In this document: positions 43,078-51,909 of the stretch, piece by piece | Layout of the letters: every line of letters begins with the position of its first letter | Numbering within the stretch: the stretch's first letter is position 1 | From: Paenibacillus xylanilyticus | GTDB taxonomy: Bacteria > Bacillota > Bacilli > Paenibacillales > Paenibacillaceae | Direction of reading: 5' to 3' | Length of the DNA: 64,000 bases | Assembly (NCBI RefSeq): GCF_013359935.1 | Contig: NZ_JABMCB010000192.1 | Coordinates: 434,001 to 498,000 of the forward strand | Translations under genes and position numbers: made by a program | The notes under the pieces: generated by a model | The model's input: only the letters and a program-made list of their open reading frames with translations | Database searches by the model: none | What the model was told of the DNA's origin: nothing

Positions 43078-44412
43078 ATGAAAAAGATTTTTGTATTGGA
43101 TACCAACGTGCTTCTGCATGACCCCAATGCCATATTTGCCTTTGAGGAACATGAGGTAATCATTCCCGCGGTTGTACTGGAGGAAATTGACTCCAAAAAA
43201 AGAAATGCTGATGAAATTGGCCGCAATGCCCGAAATGTATCCCGATTACTTGATGGTTTGCGTGAGCTTGGTCACCTGCACAGTGGCGTGCCTCTGGCGA
43301 ATGGAGGGAACCTGAAAGTTGAGCTCAACCATCGCAGTTTTGTAAAGGTACAAGAAATGTTCGGGGAAGTATCCAATGATAACCGGATTTTGGCGGTGGC
43401 TCTCAATTATCAAATCGAAGAAAATGAGAAAGAAGTCGTGGAACGGCAGGTCGTTCTGGTCAGCAAAGATGTACTCGTTCGTATCAAAGCAGATGTGCTC
43501 GGTCTGTTCACTCAAGATTACCTGTCCGATCGGACAGCAGGACTCAGTGAATTATATCCAGGCTACACAGCCTTGAAAGTTCATCCGTCGGTAATCGATG
43601 AGTTTTACACATATCGTTTTCTGCCGATCAAACCATTGCAGTTGTCCTATAAGCTTTATCCCAATGAATTTGTGATTCTCAAGGATGAGATGGGGACCAA
43701 CAAATCAGCATTGCTAAAGGTAAACACGGAGGGAACCAAGCTTGAGCCGTTGTTCCTAAGTAATGATAATGTATGGGGCATTAGTGCACGAAACGCACAA
43801 CAGCGTATGGCACTGGAATTGCTTTTAAACGATGATATACCACTCGTTACCATTACGGGAAAAGCCGGGACAGGAAAAACCTTATTGGCACTTGCTGCAG
43901 GCCTTCTTAAGGTGGAAGACGATCATAAATATAAAAAGTTGCTGATTGCGAGACCGGTGGTCCCAATGGGCAAGGATATCGGCTATCTGCCAGGGGAAAA
44001 GGAAGAGAAACTGAGACCATGGATGCAGCCCATTTACGATAATCTTGAATTTTTGTTTGATACAAAAAAGGCAGGAGATATTGACAAGATTTTGATGGGG
44101 CTCGGCAGTATTCAGGTTGAAGCACTAACGTATATTCGCGGACGTTCCATACCTGGTCAATTTATTATCGTAGATGAAGCACAAAACCTGTCCCGTCATG
44201 AAGTGAAAACAATTGTTTCTCGTGTAGGCGAAGGCAGTAAAATTATACTGATGGGTGACCCTGAACAAATTGACCATCCTTATCTGGATTCCGCAAGCAA
44301 CGGTCTAACGTATGTGGTGGAACGATTCAAGCAGGAAGGCATCAGTGGACATATTATGCTGGAAAAAGGGGAGCGTTCCAAACTGGCTCAATTGGCAGCT
44401 GATTTGTTGTAA
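43078..44412 (+). CDS. ylaK: PIN domain-PhoH fusion ATPase
   Basis: The product has 444 residues. The N-terminal PIN-type nuclease domain (~1-140) has the acidic residues FVLDTNVLLHDP, VVLEEIDSKK and DNRILAVALN. The PhoH P-loop domain follows (~240-444) with Walker A TITGKAGTGKTLLAL and Walker B QFIIVDEAQNLS, plus RPVVPMGKDIGYLPGEKEEKLRPWMQP. PhoH2-type proteins combine an ATP-dependent helicase-like motor with a PIN nuclease, in some species acting on RNA. It corresponds to B. subtilis YlaK. GGAGGGGATTG precedes the ATG. Confidence 0.94.
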   Translation: MKKIFVLDTNVLLHDPNAIFAFEEHEVIIPAVVLEEIDSKKRNADEIGRNARNVSRLLDGLRELGHLHSGVPLANGGNLKVELNHRSFVKVQEMFGEVSNDNRILAVALNYQIEENEKEVVERQVVLVSKDVLVRIKADVLGLFTQDYLSDRTAGLSELYPGYTALKVHPSVIDEFYTYRFLPIKPLQLSYKLYPNEFVILKDEMGTNKSALLKVNTEGTKLEPLFLSNDNVWGISARNAQQRMALELLLNDDIPLVTITGKAGTGKTLLALAAGLLKVEDDHKYKKLLIARPVVPMGKDIGYLPGEKEEKLRPWMQPIYDNLEFLFDTKKAGDIDKILMGLGSIQVEALTYIRGRSIPGQFIIVDEAQNLSRHEVKTIVSRVGEGSKIILMGDPEQIDHPYLDSASNGLTYVVERFKQEGISGHIMLEKGERSKLAQLAADLL

Positions 44413-44452
44413 GCTAAACGGAGTATATTTCCCGGGAAAATATAAAAAAAAT

Positions 44453-44478
44453 GCCGGCTCGGTTGAGCCGGTTTTTTT
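44453..44478 (+). terminator. Terminator of the PIN-PhoH gene
   Basis: CCGGCTC-GGTT-GAGCCGG followed by seven T's; perfect and strong. Confidence 0.93.
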
Positions 44479-44635
44479 GCTGAAAAATTGAAAAAGAGAT
44501 ATTACACAGAACTCTGTATTCTCTTAGTATGCAAAAGCTCAAAAATCTGTTTTTTGGCAGGATAGGACAGGAGCACTACTATTTTGTTACAATAAACTTT
44601 ACAGGAAAAATATAGGGAGCGAGGAGGAGAAGTTA

Positions 44636-45919
44636 ATGAAGCGTAGGCATCAGGTCGTATTATTCGCAGTGCTGCTGCTTTCTTTGACCATTCTGTCTCC
44701 GAGCTTTGACTTTAGAGGGACACCTCAGAACCAGGAAGGGGATCAGGATAATAGTTCGTTTCCTAATACTTCATCCCGCAATGAGAATCAGCAAGTCCCG
44801 GTTGAGATCGTAGTTTCCATGTCTGAGAAGGAGTTTCAGGTCTTTTCCAAGATTGCTAACCAAATAGCAGATGCGCGTATGGTCGAGATTGATCTTCGAA
44901 ATCTGGAAACGGATACATATCAAAATGTGCTGGAGGATGAACTTGCGGTAGGGGACAGCGGGGATATTATCCTGCTTGATAGTGCGGAGGTGCAGGGTTA
45001 TGCAAAAAGAGGGCATTTATATCCTCTGAATGCAACAAGCCTATCTAAAACACTCGGTGAATCAGTATCCCGTTTACGGGAAAAGACCGAATGGAATGGA
45101 TATCAATGGGGGATGCCATTTGATTTTGACCCCTACGTGCTTGCATCACGGTCTGATGTAGCTGCAGAGGCTGGTTTGGAGAGATTGCCACAAAATCTGG
45201 ACGAGTGGACCAAGCTGCTGAATCAAATGGAGGAGAAGACCAGAGGATTGCTCACTATTAACATAAATGATCCTTTTGCCGCAGATGCTTGGTTAAATGA
45301 ATTTGGGCCGGGAGTTGCTCCATCTACTGTAAGAAATACACCAGAGGCATCTACAAATGTGGGAGATGAACAGGTGCAGAGGGTACTGAATCGGATTCAG
45401 CCTTATATAAAGCCTCTGGACGCTGACCCAGAGTTTAATGATTCGGCCATGCAGGAGCAATCATTGTTGATTGTGACACGGTTTTCCAAGCTGTTGGAGG
45501 GAGATCAAGGGCTAAACGGGGATAAAAGATCACCAACAAACCGGGTCATGTTTAAACCGCTCGCCGCTATAAAATCCAGAAGTTTTGTGATTACATCCGG
45601 TTCTCATGAAGCGGAGCAGGCAAGCCGATGGATCGAAGGCATGATATCCGCTTCAGCGCAGTCGGATTGGTACCAACATGCCCATCATCTGCCTGCCAAA
45701 CAGCAGCAATTGAACCTGGAGTCCAAAAAGCTAACGGATGGAGGACAAATGATCGGTGGTCAGGAATGGTTTGCGTCCGAGACATCTGAGAATGATGTTA
45801 TTGAGAGCCCCATGCAGTTGTTACAGTACAAGAAGAAGATTCAACAGTTCCTTCAAGGAGAAATTTCAGCGAATCAGTATGTGAGTGGCATTCTTCAGAT
45901 ACATCATTCATCAAAATGA
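44636..45919 (+). CDS. Secreted solute-binding-like protein without lipobox
   Basis: The product has 427 residues; AGGAGGAG before ATG. The N-terminal signal segment (HQVVLFAVLLLSLTILSP) lacks the Cys of a lipobox, unlike most Gram-positive binding proteins. The body follows the type 1 extracellular binding-protein pattern: VEIVVSMSEKEF, DIILLDSAEVQGYAKRGHLYPLN, WNGYQWGMPFDFDPYVLASRSDVAAEAGL and PQNLDEWTKLLNQM. No permease or ATPase genes are near, so it may be an orphan sensor or a degenerate binding protein. Its last nine bases overlap the convergent coiled-coil gene. The ligand is unknown. Confidence 0.8.
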   Translation: MKRRHQVVLFAVLLLSLTILSPSFDFRGTPQNQEGDQDNSSFPNTSSRNENQQVPVEIVVSMSEKEFQVFSKIANQIADARMVEIDLRNLETDTYQNVLEDELAVGDSGDIILLDSAEVQGYAKRGHLYPLNATSLSKTLGESVSRLREKTEWNGYQWGMPFDFDPYVLASRSDVAAEAGLERLPQNLDEWTKLLNQMEEKTRGLLTININDPFAADAWLNEFGPGVAPSTVRNTPEASTNVGDEQVQRVLNRIQPYIKPLDADPEFNDSAMQEQSLLIVTRFSKLLEGDQGLNGDKRSPTNRVMFKPLAAIKSRSFVITSGSHEAEQASRWIEGMISASAQSDWYQHAHHLPAKQQQLNLESKKLTDGGQMIGGQEWFASETSENDVIESPMQLLQYKKKIQQFLQGEISANQYVSGILQIHHSSK

Positions 45920-46990
45920 GATGGCAAGTTTAACTTCCAGTACACCTTTGCTTGTGGATACATCTGTAGCTTTCACAAAAGATAAAATTTTCTGTGGATA
46001 AAAACCGAGATCGAATTCCTTTTCAAGCATTCGTCGTGTCGTATCCGGTAGTTCCAACTGGTTAAAAACGAGTTTATCTACATGAAAACGGATGGAGTTT
46101 TGTGGCTCGTTTTCTACCGTATAGTGACCTTCGATGCTTAATTGTAACTGATCACGTTGTCCGGAGGCCGTAATCCGGTCCTCGTCAAACTGAAAAGCAA
46201 AATCTTCAAAGATAGGGTTCTGCTCACGCAGGAATTGATTCAAATCATCTTGTCCAATTCGGATTGTATAAGCTGTTCCTGTCGTGGAAATTCCACCATT
46301 CTGTTCTTGTATAAACTCTGGCAGATTCTGCATGGCTGCTGCTAATGCCCTGAAATAGCGTTTAACCTCGTATATACCCACATTTTCCCAGTAAATCGTC
46401 AACTCATCCATCAATTTTTGGATGGCCGCCGGATTTCCACTGGCTGAAACTTGTCCGTCCACTTCCTTTTGCAATGCGACTACACGCTCCCGCTGACTCT
46501 CCAAATTGGTTTTTAATTCGTCCAGTTCTGTTGTGGTCTGACTGATTTTGGATGAGGTCTCCTGTATACTCTGATAACGATCCTGATATTTGGTCAGGAC
46601 TGCCTGGTCTCTGCCAATGATAATTTGGTAGTAATCATAAAGGATGAACAGATCTTTAAGCGATCTGGCGCCAAGCACAGTCATAAGAAGGTTGTCCCGT
46701 TCTCCCGTGTAATAGGACCTAACTACAGCACCTGCCCGATCTTGCTGGATATGTATTTGCTCTTCCTGTTCCTTTAGCTGGATCTGCAGCTCTTGTTGTT
46801 GTAGGTCAAGTTCCTTTTGCCTGACCGCAATACGTTCAATTTCATGATCGATCTCCACGATGGACAGACTCTTTTGCAAAATTTCACGAGTTTCCTCTGG
46901 TGATGCTTCTCCAAAGGCATATGTCGATGTGAGCTGGACAAATAGTAAGGTGAAGATAAATAGGGCGCTAATGCTATATCGACGGTTCAC
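45911..46990 (-). CDS. Secreted coiled-coil protein (CwlO N-domain-like)
   Basis: The product has about 359 residues. I chose GTG 46990 because AAAGGAGAA precedes it and the signal peptide NRRYSISALFIFTLLFVQLTSTYAFG then sits at the N-terminus. Residues ~30-200 are Gln/Glu-rich coiled coil interrupted by AGAVVRSYYTGERDNLLMTVLGARSLKDLFILYDYY, which resembles the N-terminal module of CwlO-type hydrolases and their FtsX-activated relatives. The C-terminal ~140 residues (TAYTIRIGQDDLNQFL, LQLSIEGHYTVE) are not a known hydrolase domain. A regulatory or cell-envelope role is a guess. The stop overlaps the convergent gene by nine bases. Confidence 0.78.
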   Translation of the reverse strand: MNRRYSISALFIFTLLFVQLTSTYAFGEASPEETREILQKSLSIVEIDHEIERIAVRQKELDLQQQELQIQLKEQEEQIHIQQDRAGAVVRSYYTGERDNLLMTVLGARSLKDLFILYDYYQIIIGRDQAVLTKYQDRYQSIQETSSKISQTTTELDELKTNLESQRERVVALQKEVDGQVSASGNPAAIQKLMDELTIYWENVGIYEVKRYFRALAAAMQNLPEFIQEQNGGISTTGTAYTIRIGQDDLNQFLREQNPIFEDFAFQFDEDRITASGQRDQLQLSIEGHYTVENEPQNSIRFHVDKLVFNQLELPDTTRRMLEKEFDLGFYPQKILSFVKATDVSTSKGVLEVKLAISF

Positions 46991-47142
46991 CGCATCATTC
47001 TCCTTTCCATATTTCAATATCCATTGTACAGGCTTCTGTCTTTCAGACAATATATGAAATGAAATCTTAAAATATCCTTAGTGGATACATAACGCTGAAA
47101 ACAATCATTTAATCAGATATCCTATGTATTGAGAAACAACAA

Positions 47143-47175
47143 AAAAGCGAACCGGCCTATGGCCGGATCGCTTTG
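47143..47175 (-). terminator. Terminator of the DUF2626 gene
   Basis: Read on the minus strand: AAAGCGATCCGGCC-ATA-GGCCGGTTCGCTTT followed by T's. It lies 15 bases after the stop. Confidence 0.88.
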
Positions 47176-47189
47176 ATGCTGTTGGCGGA

Positions 47190-47426
47190 TTAAAGCGGCA
47201 ACCCCATTTGGAACACAGTCCAGTAGCTGAACCCTGTGAAGGTAACGATCATATAACCCCAGAAGAGCAATATGTACGTTCTTTCGGTAAATTTTAAATA
47301 CCCCAAAATGACGAAAAACGCAGTCTGCAGGAAAAAAAGCAAAGCCATCTCGACCAGATCTCCCGCAAAAGCCATCAGGCCAATCGTAAGCGTGAAGAAC
47401 CCGAGTACCCGAAACATGCGTGCCAC
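47190..47426 (-). CDS. DUF2626 (YqgY-like) membrane protein
   Basis: The product has 78 residues with three hydrophobic segments (VLGFFTLTIGLMAFAGDL, MALLFFLQTAFFVILGYL, YILLFWGYMIVTFTGFSYW). The MARMFRVLGF start and KFTERTYILLFWGYM block match the DUF2626 family, known in B. subtilis as YqgY. The function is unknown. AGGAGGACTAACC precedes the ATG on the minus strand. Confidence 0.85.
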   Translation of the reverse strand: MARMFRVLGFFTLTIGLMAFAGDLVEMALLFFLQTAFFVILGYLKFTERTYILLFWGYMIVTFTGFSYWTVFQMGLPL

Positions 47427-47563
47427 GGTTAGTCCTCCTCTCTATGTACGATCATAGATTGTCTACACAACATTATACCGGGAAAGGAAAATGGTGTAAA
47501 CAGAATTGGATATGAAAGCGAATTCTTTTTTTGCTTCTCAGGAGTGTTTATAGGACATCTTTT

Positions 47564-47595
47564 GCATATATAACGTATGAGTACTGGCGAATATG
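47564..47595 (+). promoter_or_regulatory. Possible forespore (sigma-F/G-like) promoter
   Basis: GCATA (47564-47568), 17 bases, GGCGAATATG (47586-47595), compared with GYATA and GGnnAnAnTR of sigma-F. One base of the -10 pattern differs and the spacing is slightly long. The downstream gene is an RsfA-family forespore regulator, which makes it plausible. The rest of the 314-base gap contains only the possible short frame at 47649. Confidence 0.35.
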
Positions 47596-47648
47596 GAAAT
47601 ACATTTTAGTATGAAATCAATTCTATGAACTCTATGAGAGGCATAAGA

Positions 47649-47726
47649 ATGAATGAAGCAGCTTTTATACCTAATTCACAAGCCGGGAAACCGGTAATGA
47701 GGACGGTTATTTTAGGATGTTGTTAG
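47649..47726 (+). CDS. Possible 25-residue leader peptide before ylbO
   Basis: ATG 47649 with GAGAGG about 10 bases before it; it encodes MNEAAFIPNSQAGKP and ends VILGCC. The stop (47724-47726) lies inside the ribosome-binding site of ylbO, so translation could be coupled. This short frame may be chance. Confidence 0.25.
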   Translation: MNEAAFIPNSQAGKPVMRTVILGCC

Positions 47727-47740
47727 GAGGGTATTATAGC

Positions 47741-48391
47741 ATGACTGCAGTGAGACAGGATGCTTGGAGTACAGAGGACGATTTGATCTTGGCCGAGGTA
47801 ACTTTGCGGCATATCCGGGAAGGCAGCACACAATTGGCAGCATTCGAGGAAGTTGGCGAAAAAATAGGCAGAACTTCTGCCGCTTGCGGTTTTCGCTGGA
47901 ATAGCTGTGTACGCAAAAAGTATGAGTCGGCCATCAGCAATGCGAAGGCACAACGTCAAAAGAGAAGTTATCTTCGAAAACAACCGGCGTTGCTTGGACC
48001 CCAGGTCGCAGCTCTAACCACACTTGATACGGAAGAAAACTTGTATAAGGCCGATGGAGTATCGGAAGACTCGCTTTCTATTGATGCCGTGATTCGCTTT
48101 TTGCGCCAATGGAAAGGCACTGTACAGGAAAATGGACGACAACTCAAAATGCTCGAGAAGGAGCTTCGTGAAAAAGAAGATGAGCTCCATGAACTTCGCT
48201 GTGAGAATGACCGTCTGTCCAAAGAAGTGAATGAAGTACAGACTGATTATCGTGTGGTGAATGACGATTATAAAGCGTTGATTCAGATTATGGATCGTGC
48301 ACGCAGGCTTGCTTTCCTGGCTGAGGAAGAAGAGGAACTCAAAACCCGTTTCAAAATGGACGCAAACGGAAACTTGGAACGAATTGAATAA
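47741..48391 (+). CDS. ylbO: RsfA-family forespore transcription regulator (YlbO)
   Basis: The product has 216 residues. The N-terminal Myb/SANT-like domain (~6-65) reads DAWSTEDDLILAEVTLRHIREGSTQLAAFEEVGEKIGRTSAACGFRWNSCVRK, the hallmark of RsfA/YlbO, which adjust sigma-F-dependent transcription in the forespore. A linker is followed by a coiled coil (ENGRQLKMLEKELREKEDELHELRCENDRLS). ATG 47741 is chosen over 47717 because TTAGGAGGG is eight bases before it. ylbO lies before ylbQ (panE) in Bacillus too. Confidence 0.9.
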   Translation: MTAVRQDAWSTEDDLILAEVTLRHIREGSTQLAAFEEVGEKIGRTSAACGFRWNSCVRKKYESAISNAKAQRQKRSYLRKQPALLGPQVAALTTLDTEENLYKADGVSEDSLSIDAVIRFLRQWKGTVQENGRQLKMLEKELREKEDELHELRCENDRLSKEVNEVQTDYRVVNDDYKALIQIMDRARRLAFLAEEEEELKTRFKMDANGNLERIE

Positions 48392-48426
48392 CGGATCAAG
48401 CTCTTTGAATGATGATTTTTGATCTG

Positions 48427-48472
48427 ACCCGTCACATCTCCGTTACAAACGGCAGGTAAGACGGGTTTTTTG
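48427..48472 (+). terminator. Terminator of ylbO
   Basis: ACCCGTC (48427-48433) pairs with GACGGGT (48460-48466), with an inner CCGTT/ACGG stem, then T's. Confidence 0.85.
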
Positions 48473-48533
48473 TTTGAAGTTTTTGTTCTATTATATATAG
48501 AAGTGATTATTGAGAGTGGAAGAGGGATGTCCC

Positions 48534-49496
48534 ATGGTTATTGACGTTGTAGGAGCAGGCTCACTTGGCCTTTTATATGGAGGAAAACTTCAGGCAGCCG
48601 GATATCCTGTGCGGTTTTGGACCAGGACATCAGAACAAGCCGAAAAACTGCGTATGTACGGGTTAGATATCATGGAGCAGGGAGCGAAGGTAAAGTTGCT
48701 TCCTGAGTATATTCAGGCTTATCCGATATCGGAATTATCTGCCCGTTGGCATCATCAGCCTGGGGACTGGCTCCTCCTCATGGTTAAGCAGACAAGTATA
48801 GATGAGGTCCTTCATATCATGAAGACAATGAAGAATCATCTCATTAACATAGCCTGTTTTCAGAATGGGATGGGCCATATAGAGAAGATACATGCAGCCA
48901 TGCCGTTGTCCCATCTGTATCGTGCAGTAACTACTGAAGGTGCCAAAAGGGTGGAGAACGGGGTTGTTCGTGCTGGTGAGGGGGAAACCTGGATTGGCAG
49001 AGGTGTACATAGTACAGCACTACAAGAAGGCACAAAAGGAAATCTGGAAGACATAAGCTTGGAAGTACTATTGCAGCAGGCAGGATTTAACTGTACAGTG
49101 TCGAATCAAATCGATAAGCTGATATACAGAAAGCTGCTAATTAATGCTGTCATTAACCCTCTCACGGCCATCTGGAGAATAACAAATGGGGAGTTGCTTC
49201 AGAATGAGCAGCGTATAACGGTTATGCGCCAACTCTATGATGAAGCTGCAGCCATTTATAAAGCCAATGAAATCATATTGGATTTCAATATGTGGGAGGA
49301 AGTTTTGTCCGTCTGCCGATCGACAGCCACTAATACGTCTTCAATGCTTGCAGATGTTATGCATGGGCGGCGTACTGAAGTGGAATCGATCAGTGGGCAT
49401 ATAGTCAGCATGGCACAACGGACTGGTTTGACTGCTCCGCTGCATGAAACAATGCTTCATCTGATCGAAGGAATTAGGCCGGAAGGAGTGAGTTAA
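48534..49496 (+). CDS. panE: Ketopantoate reductase family protein
   Basis: The product has 320 residues. NADPH-binding Rossmann motif VVGAGSLGLLYGGKL at the N-terminus; RKLLINAVINPLTAIW and the SSMLADVMHGRRTEVESISG catalytic block are typical of 2-dehydropantoate 2-reductase, which reduces ketopantoate to pantoate for coenzyme A synthesis. ATG 48534 is supported by GAAGAGGGA and by the glycine motif starting immediately. It corresponds to B. subtilis ylbQ. The stop overlaps the next start by one base. Confidence 0.93.
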   Translation: MVIDVVGAGSLGLLYGGKLQAAGYPVRFWTRTSEQAEKLRMYGLDIMEQGAKVKLLPEYIQAYPISELSARWHHQPGDWLLLMVKQTSIDEVLHIMKTMKNHLINIACFQNGMGHIEKIHAAMPLSHLYRAVTTEGAKRVENGVVRAGEGETWIGRGVHSTALQEGTKGNLEDISLEVLLQQAGFNCTVSNQIDKLIYRKLLINAVINPLTAIWRITNGELLQNEQRITVMRQLYDEAAAIYKANEIILDFNMWEEVLSVCRSTATNTSSMLADVMHGRRTEVESISGHIVSMAQRTGLTAPLHETMLHLIEGIRPEGVS

Positions 49497-49870
49497 TGGG
49501 ATTTTTTATCGTGCTGAGCATACTGCCGTTTTTTCCGTTTTTTATTGTGTATTGGGCCATGTATGGGTGGAAAAAGGATAAACGAGCTTCACTTCGCACC
49601 GCGATGGATGTAACGACTGTATTTCTGATTTTCTCCGTATCGGCGTTATTCAACTTAACATTTGATTCGAATTTTGGTTTTTATTTGACATTATTACTCA
49701 TACTAATTGCACTCGGATTGATTGGGGGAGCTCAAAATAGGCTGAAAGGGAAAGTTGATGGGGGTCGAATGTTCCGGGCCGTTTGGCGCATGGCCTTTGT
49801 ATTGATGAGTTTTGGGTATGTCTTGTTTACTATATTTGGCTTATTTAGATACTTAATGAAACAGATGTGA
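49496..49870 (+). CDS. DUF3397 membrane protein
   Basis: The product has 124 residues with three to four hydrophobic segments (LSILPFFPFFIVYWAMY, DVTTVFLIFSVSALFNL, FYLTLLLILIALGLIGG, MAFVLMSFGYVLFTIFGL). DUF3397 proteins lie between panE and bshC in Bacillales, and this one begins at the panE stop with GGAAGGAG upstream. The function is unknown. Confidence 0.85.
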   Translation: MGFFIVLSILPFFPFFIVYWAMYGWKKDKRASLRTAMDVTTVFLIFSVSALFNLTFDSNFGFYLTLLLILIALGLIGGAQNRLKGKVDGGRMFRAVWRMAFVLMSFGYVLFTIFGLFRYLMKQM

Positions 49871-49927
49871 GGTTACATAACGCAAAAAGGCTAAAAAATG
49901 TGTCGATTTTGTCGAAAACTGAAAAAA

Positions 49928-49962
49928 ACATTACTTTCTGAAAAAGTAATGTAGATTTTTTT
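49928..49962 (+). terminator. Terminator of panE-DUF3397
   Basis: ACATTACTTT (49928-49937) pairs with AAAGTAATGT (49943-49952), followed by a T tract (49956-49962). The oppA -10 (TATAAT, 49975-49980) comes right after. Confidence 0.85.
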
Positions 49963-50021
49963 GACCGGTGGTTGTATAATCTATAAACATAAACCACATC
50001 AATTTAGGGGGAAAGTGTTAG

Positions 50022-51719
50022 ATGAAAAGGAAAAGTCTATTAGTCCTTTTGACGCTGATTCTGGCGTTCGGTACCGTACTTGCAGCGTGCGGATCGAAAA
50101 ATGAAGGCACAAGTAACACGGGAACTGGCTCTGCAGGCGAGGAAAGCGGTCTCGCAAAAGATCAAGTGCTGAAAATTAACCTGACAGCTGAACCTCCTAC
50201 GTTGGACCCGGCTCAGGCAAAAGACAGCCAAACCAACACTGTTCTGAAATTCTTGTATGAAGGTCTTGTACGCATCGACGCTGATGGTAAAGAAGCACCA
50301 GGCGTTGCAAATGACTGGAAAATTTCCGAAGATGGTTTGAAATATGTGTTCAACCTGAACCCGGATGCGAAATGGAGCAACGGTGATCCAATCACTGCTG
50401 AAGACTTCGTTCGTTCTTGGGAACGTGCACTGAAACCTGAAACGGCTTCTCCGTACGCGTACCAATTGTACTACATCAAAGGTGCTGAGGGTTTCAACCT
50501 GAGCAAAGACGAAACTTACAAAGGTACTAAAATCACAGATTTCTCCCAAGTGGGTGTAAAAGCTACTGATGAGCACACACTGGAAGTAACGTTGGAAAAC
50601 CCAACACCTTACTTCTTGGGTCTGACAGCATTCTACACGTACTACCCAGTACACCAATCTGCTGACACAAATGATAAATTCTTCACAGACTACAAAAACA
50701 TGATCGTTAACGGACCATTCACTATGGATCAATACGCTAAAGGTCAAAAAATCGTAGTTAAGAAAAACGAAGGCTACCATGCAGCTTCTGATATCAAATT
50801 GTCTGAAATTAACATGTCCTTGACAAGCAGCAGTGCTTCCGAACTGCAAGCATACAAGTCGGGACAACTGGATTACACAGGTGCACCTAACGGTGAAATC
50901 CCAACCGACCAAATTCCTTCTGTAAAAGCGGAATTGCCGGATGAGTTCAAAGCAACTGGTATCGCAAGTACTTACTACTACCAGTTCAACGTTAACGAAG
51001 CACCATTCAACAATGCTAAAATCCGTAAAGCTTTTGCAATGGCGATCGAGCGTCAACTGATCGTTGACAAAGTTACACAAGGTGGACAAGTTCCAGCTTA
51101 CGGCTTTGTACCTCCAGGTATCCGCGGTGAAAACGGCGAGTTCCGTGATGAGCACAAAGACGACTACTTCACTGAAAATGTTGAAGAAGCAAAAGCATTG
51201 CTTGCTGAAGGTATGAAAGAAGAAGGATACACAACATTGCCAGCAGTTACACTGATCTACAACACTAGTGATGCTCACGCGAAAATCGCGCTTGCTGTTG
51301 CTGACATGTGGAAGAAAAACCTTGGTGTTGATGTGAAAACAGAAAACCAAGAGTGGGGCGTATTCCTTGAGAACCGTCAAAACCAAAACTTCCAAGTGGC
51401 TCGTGCGGGCTGGTCTGCTGACTACAACGATCCGTACAACTTCCTGGAAATGTGGACTACTGGTAACACAAACAATGACTCCAAGTTCAGCAACGAACAG
51501 TATGACAAAGATGTTAAAGAAACTGTGAAATCTGCTGATCCAGCTGCTCGTATGGCTGCATTTGCTGATGCTGAGAAAATCCTGATTCAAGATGAAATGG
51601 GCGTAATGCCAATCTATTACTACACTAACGTATCTTTGACTAAGCCTTACCTGAAAGGTGTACAACTTGATTTCAGTGGAGCAATTGACTTCACTCGTGC
51701 ATATCTGGAAGAGAAATAA
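50022..51719 (+). CDS. oppA: Oligopeptide ABC transporter, binding lipoprotein
   Basis: The product has 565 residues. Lipoprotein signal KSLLVLLTLILAFGTVLAAC with Cys near residue 23, then a Gly/Ser/Thr linker. Family 5 binding-protein motifs follow: LKINLTAEPPTLDPAQAKD, FLYEGLVRIDADGK, DAKWSNGDPITAEDFVRSWERAL and NVNEAPFNNAKIRKAFAMAIERQ. It binds peptides and hands them to OppBC. Codon use is markedly more biased than in neighbouring genes, indicating very high expression. A hairpin between oppA and oppB would keep the permease level lower. TATAAT at 49975-49980 is the likely -10. Confidence 0.95.
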   Translation: MKRKSLLVLLTLILAFGTVLAACGSKNEGTSNTGTGSAGEESGLAKDQVLKINLTAEPPTLDPAQAKDSQTNTVLKFLYEGLVRIDADGKEAPGVANDWKISEDGLKYVFNLNPDAKWSNGDPITAEDFVRSWERALKPETASPYAYQLYYIKGAEGFNLSKDETYKGTKITDFSQVGVKATDEHTLEVTLENPTPYFLGLTAFYTYYPVHQSADTNDKFFTDYKNMIVNGPFTMDQYAKGQKIVVKKNEGYHAASDIKLSEINMSLTSSSASELQAYKSGQLDYTGAPNGEIPTDQIPSVKAELPDEFKATGIASTYYYQFNVNEAPFNNAKIRKAFAMAIERQLIVDKVTQGGQVPAYGFVPPGIRGENGEFRDEHKDDYFTENVEEAKALLAEGMKEEGYTTLPAVTLIYNTSDAHAKIALAVADMWKKNLGVDVKTENQEWGVFLENRQNQNFQVARAGWSADYNDPYNFLEMWTTGNTNNDSKFSNEQYDKDVKETVKSADPAARMAAFADAEKILIQDEMGVMPIYYYTNVSLTKPYLKGVQLDFSGAIDFTRAYLEEK

Positions 51720-51746
51720 GTTGTTCTGAAGTCTATATGATTACTT

Positions 51747-51788
51747 CGGGATATATATGTGGAATTCCATATATATCCCGATTTTTTT
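51747..51788 (+). terminator. Attenuating terminator between oppA and oppB
   Basis: CGGGATATATATG (51747-51759) and CATATATATCCCG (51768-51780) form a perfect 13-bp stem, then ATTTTTTT. Partial read-through would explain excess binding protein over permease. Confidence 0.88.
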
Positions 51789-51909
51789 GTATGTGCACCG
51801 ATTTTCCTTATAATTCTTGAAATTTCCGATAAATGGATTGGACTTTATTCATGTCTAATTCTACAATCGATTTGTATACAAAATATTGTTTTTTGGAGGT
51901 GTGCAAGGG

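Noticed and set aside
50040..51665. Long open frame (541 codons) on the minus strand across oppA
   Set aside because: It lies antisense to a clear lipoprotein gene; strong codon bias in oppA removes stop codons in that frame. The predicted sequence is Cys/Phe/Val-rich with no domain pattern.
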